DNA from: Delphinapterus leucas
Lineage: Eukaryota > Chordata > Mammalia > Artiodactyla > Monodontidae
Assembly (NCBI RefSeq): GCF_002288925.2
Contig: NW_022098000.1
Coordinates: forward strand, 16,252,889-16,316,888
Direction of reading: 5' to 3'
Length of the DNA stretch: 64,000 nucleotides
Shown: one piece after another, positions 60,701-64,000 of the stretch
Layout: the number at the start of each line of letters is the position of its first letter
Numbering within the stretch: the stretch's first letter is position 1
Position numbers and translations under genes: made by a program
Notes under the pieces: generated by a model
Seen by the model: the letters and a program-made list of their open reading frames with translations, nothing else
Database searches by the model: none
What the model was told of the DNA's origin: nothing

Positions 60701-61008
60701 GGACCTCCCTGGTGGCGTAGTGGTTAAAAATCTGCCTGCCAATGCAGGGGACACGGGTTTGAGCCCTGGTCCAGGAAGATCCCACATGCCGCGGAGCAAC
60801 TAAGCCCGTATGCCACAACTACTGAGCCCGTATGCCACAACTACTGCAGCCCGCGCTCCTAGAGCCCGTGCTCCACAACAAGAGAAGCCAATGCGATGAG
60901 AAGCCCGCGCACCGCAACAAAGAGTAGCCCCTGCTCGCCGCAAGTAGAGAAAGCCTGCGCGCAGCAACAAAGACCCAATGCAGCCAAAAATAAATAAATA
61001 AATAAATT
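60701..61008 (+). mobile_element. CHR-type tRNA-derived SINE
   Basis: The head starts 'ggacctccctggtggcgtag', with A-box tggcgtagtgg at 60713-60723. The body has two adjacent copies of 'gcccgtatgccacaactact' and then the usual series, ending in a (taaa)n tail. I could not find a convincing target duplication: caaaatatag before and caaaatagatag after the tail are only loosely alike. It is better kept than the copy at 22 kb in its GC-rich body. Confidence 0.93.
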
Positions 61009-61139
61009 TTAAAAAGAAAGAAAGCAAAATAGATAGGTGATGAGTGACATAAAAATGTTCTAACCTCTTTTCAGCTTTAGCAACTCCCATGGAGATTATC
61101 CTCCTAAATTATACTATCCCATTCTGAACACAACTTCCT

Positions 61140-61405
61140 ATTCATTCTATTAAATTCAACACCTACTAGGTACCTGACAGGTACCATGTACTGTAAAACA
61201 GGAAAATTAAAACAAGCTCTGTACTCATGAAGCTTACAGTGGGGAACAGAAATACACAAGTAAATAGATCCCTGGAACACAGTAAAATAAGGACTTTTAT
61301 AAGAGTATACTACAAGGTGCCACGGCACACAGAAAGGAATTAACAAGACTGGACAGGCCAAGGACGTCTTCTTGGAAGATGAAACATCCAAGCTGATGTT
61401 CTCCA
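61140..61405. repeat. Ancient interspersed repeat, L2/CR1-like
   Basis: 'caacacctactaggtacctg', 'gtactcatgaagcttacagt' and 'aagtaaatagatccctggaa' recall a common, very old mammalian LINE/SINE segment. Family and strand are uncertain. Confidence 0.35.
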
Positions 61406-61409
61406 TTTT

Positions 61410-63115
61410 GTTGTATTTTCTATACCTCCAGTTCTCTTAATTAATCTTCTATTTTACTTAATTTCATATTTCACTGAAGTCTCCAAACCCTTCTCCTTCT
61501 CCCATTTATCTACAAACTGGTCAAATCCTTCATACCTTTCTATTCCATCCCTCCCCACCAGCCTAGGCTCAGTGATCACAGACTCAAACATCTAGAATTT
61601 CAATATTCTTTTGTTACATCTGCCCTTCAAATCCCTATATCAACCCAATCATCTTTCTTTTCCAGTCCTATGCCCAGCAGTTGAGCACAGCTATAGAAAA
61701 TTATACAACCTTGCTGTTAGAGCCCTTTTATAAGCTTTGCAGAGCCCTTGACAAATTAGGTAACACTAAGCATATTCCTAATTAGCTTTCTCTCCCTAAC
61801 TCCACTGTTGCCATTACAAACCTTCACCACTCTCAAGCTTCCCTACCTCCCATCCTTGCCAACCCCAGCCAGTGGCCTTGCCTGCTTCTTCAAAACGGTA
61901 TGAATGATAATTACGCATAGCTGAAAATATTACTTCAGACTATTTTTTGTGGGTAAAAAAAAAAATTTGTGTGTACTGAACTAACCCAGAAACCTAACAT
62001 GCTTAACATGGTTTCATTGTGAAAACAGATTCAGTCCCAAACAAAGGACTTAAAAATAAACTCTGACCTGCTACCTGACAATTTCAGCTACTAAAAATAC
62101 AGCCAAAAACCAAAAGTAATAAGTAAACTCAACTCTCAAAATTGATATTAAGTTTATGCACCAAAGATCAAGTAACTTTTCTCAGAAGAGAAAGTGTATC
62201 AGGCTTTCCTAGAGTATGACTTATTTTAGATACAAATCTAATAAATTTAATTTCTAGTCTATAGTAGGCTGGAAGCAGCATGCAAAAGGTGGGGGAGGTG
62301 AAACACTGCCAGAGCATGGCACAAGAACAGCAACAAAATTAGCAGATGCAAACAAGAGAGAAAACATAAAACTCTACCAAAAAAATTTATAAATTCAAAG
62401 AGCATAGCAAAGTAGGACTATTTATCATAGAAACAAACTACACTTTATGCCTCTATGGTACCCTAGGGCATCACTATAGTACAAGTAGATTGCAACACCT
62501 GATATTTACAATCAAATTTCAGTTAAAAAAAGATTAAACTGTACCTGGTATTCCATTTATACATAGTCATAAGTGTGCTATAATAAACTTACTATAGAAA
62601 TATTTTCATTAAAATGGTCAAAATAAGATCCATTGCATCACTTAGATTAACTCATGTATGTATAAAATAAATATATTAAATGTTTATTCTCTATGATATA
62701 TATGGCATGGATGCCCTTGTAGTTAATTCTATTAGTCAGAATACAGATTTACATCCCTATAAAAAAATTAAGCTAGTCTTTTGCTACTAGTCATGCTCTC
62801 CATTCAAAAATAAGACAATAACTGCACGATTTAAAAACTGAGGAGATAGTTTGGCTGATTTTTACATACTGCAGGCACAGCACAATTCTACATTCAAGCA
62901 AGAAAAACAAATACTAAAGAAAACTGAGAAGTTCTTCAGCATCTCTAATCACACACTAGTTAACCAAGTCACTCATTAGTCAGTTTCTATCCAGTGTTGT
63001 TTCAAATAAACTTTCTAAAAGTAAAATTATTTTATTAATCAACTTTAAAAGTAAAATGAATCACATAGACCAATGTCTGAAATTTGAGTATACAGCAGAA
63101 AGCATAAAAAGAAAA
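61410..63115. other. Unassigned DNA
   Basis: Pyrimidine-rich at 61440-61900, then AT-rich. No gene is visible. Confidence 0.45.
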
Positions 63116-63119
63116 GAAA

Positions 63120-64000
63120 AATGAAACTGCTTAAAATTTGCACTTAGAATTTGCTTTGGAACTTGATAAAATGATTCCTTAAAATTCATCTGGAAGAATA
63201 AAAATAGGAAAAGAGACAAGAAATATTTTAAAAAGAAAAGTTATGCAGGTGACCCTGAACTGTAATACCAAATATTAAAACATATTAAGAAGCTATAATA
63301 ACTAAAGTAATGTAGTACTGGCAAAGGAACAGACAATTCAGTGGACAAAGCAGAAAACTCAAAAATAATAATTTATTATCTGATAAAGGTAGCATTTCAA
63401 TTCTGAGAGAAAAGGGAGGTTTACATAATTTGTGGTGGTGAGACCACTGGCAAACCAACTTAAAGTAAAATTGTTTTAACTTAGAACCCTCCCTGGCACA
63501 ATACAACAAAATAATGGATTAAATATTAAACTGCAGAAACTAAAAGCCTGAAATATAAGAAGTACATGATGATTTGTACAAAAGTTGAGGGTAGGACTTT
63601 CTGTCAAAGTGGAAGTAATAAAGTACAAGGCTGATTTACCTACATTAAAAATGAAAACAAACATATTAAAAAAGAAATAAACCTTAAGGAAACCAAATGA
63701 TGAAGGGTATGGGGGATTGTGGGGAGACTGCCACATATGATCAATAAAGGCTCAGTGCCTTTAATATATTAAAAGCCCTTAATAAACAATGGGAAAAAAC
63801 AAGAACTCAGTAAAGTTGTGCTAAGAATATGAACATACACCCACAAATGAAGAAATATAAATGGCCAAAATATTTTCAAACTCATTAGTCAAAGGAAAGC
63901 TGTAAGGTAAAATAGTTAGAGAAAAGCACAATATTTCTACTGTTAAAATGTCAGAGAGAGGTGGAGGGGGGTACTCTCATAACTATTGATAGAAATGTAA
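63120..64000 (+). mobile_element. Ancient L1 ORF2 region, running off the window
   Basis: 'aattcatctggaagaataaa', 'gtactggcaaaggaacagac' and 'gtaggactttctgtcaaagt', then 'atggccaaaatattttcaaa', follow an old L1/HAL1 ORF2 end. Many stops. It continues past the right edge. Confidence 0.7.

Noticed and set aside
60660..61030. A target-site duplication for the SINE at 60.7 kb.
   Set aside because: The best flanks are only loosely alike, so I did not claim it.
60800..61090. A 96-codon minus-strand frame.
   Set aside because: It mostly reads the reverse of the CHR SINE.
1..64000. CRISPR arrays, operons, bacterial or phage systems.
   Set aside because: There are no regularly spaced repeats and no prokaryotic genes. 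Composition, SINEs and L1s place the window in a mammalian nuclear genome.

Overview
This is a piece of mammalian nuclear genome, and it contains no host protein-coding gene that I can recognise. The sequence is AT-rich and full of scattered retroelements at different stages of decay. The 5' tRNA-like SINEs at about 22.0 and 60.7 kb read as the CHR type of whales, hippos and ruminants. The youngest L1 copies have the 3' end I associate with cetacean L1s. No ruminant Bov-tA or BovB elements are visible. I therefore infer a cetartiodactyl, most likely a whale or dolphin; the species cannot be read from this window.

Layout. 0.2-0.55 kb: an old LTR. 1.9 kb: a roughly 70-bp L1 tail with target-site duplications. 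2.3-4.27 kb: an old L1 on the minus strand. 4.27-11.40 kb: the main element, a nearly complete L1 of about 7.1 kb on the plus strand. It has a GC-rich 5'UTR, ORF1, ORF2 and a 3' tail, and the 38-bp head of a CHR SINE is fused directly to its 5' end. Both ORFs are broken, so it cannot make functional proteins. 12.6-19.8 kb: L2 and MIR fossils, a 0.55-kb L1 3' end with clean duplications, and old L1 3' pieces. 21.5-26.1 kb: an ancient L1 on the plus strand, split by a CHR SINE and missing its endonuclease region. 27.7-29.0 kb: a hAT-like DNA transposon, a second tiny L1 tail and an old minus-strand L1 piece.

From about 29 to 46 kb lies a long AT-rich block in which I see almost no recognisable repeats. 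It holds an (AG)n microsatellite broken by a 100-N assembly gap (35550-35649) and two exon-like signals (30154-30242 on minus, 36083-36307 on plus). I cannot assign either signal to a gene. From 46 to 64 kb old repeats return: a fold-back element, MER5-type hAT elements, MIRs, L2s, one L1 3' end, one CHR SINE, and an old L1 that runs off the window end.

The window is best read as intergenic or intronic DNA. What can be learned here concerns retroelement biology: a SINE-L1 junction, extreme 5' truncation, target sites with an L1-endonuclease signature, and G-rich L1 3'UTRs. I found no evidence for a new multi-gene system.
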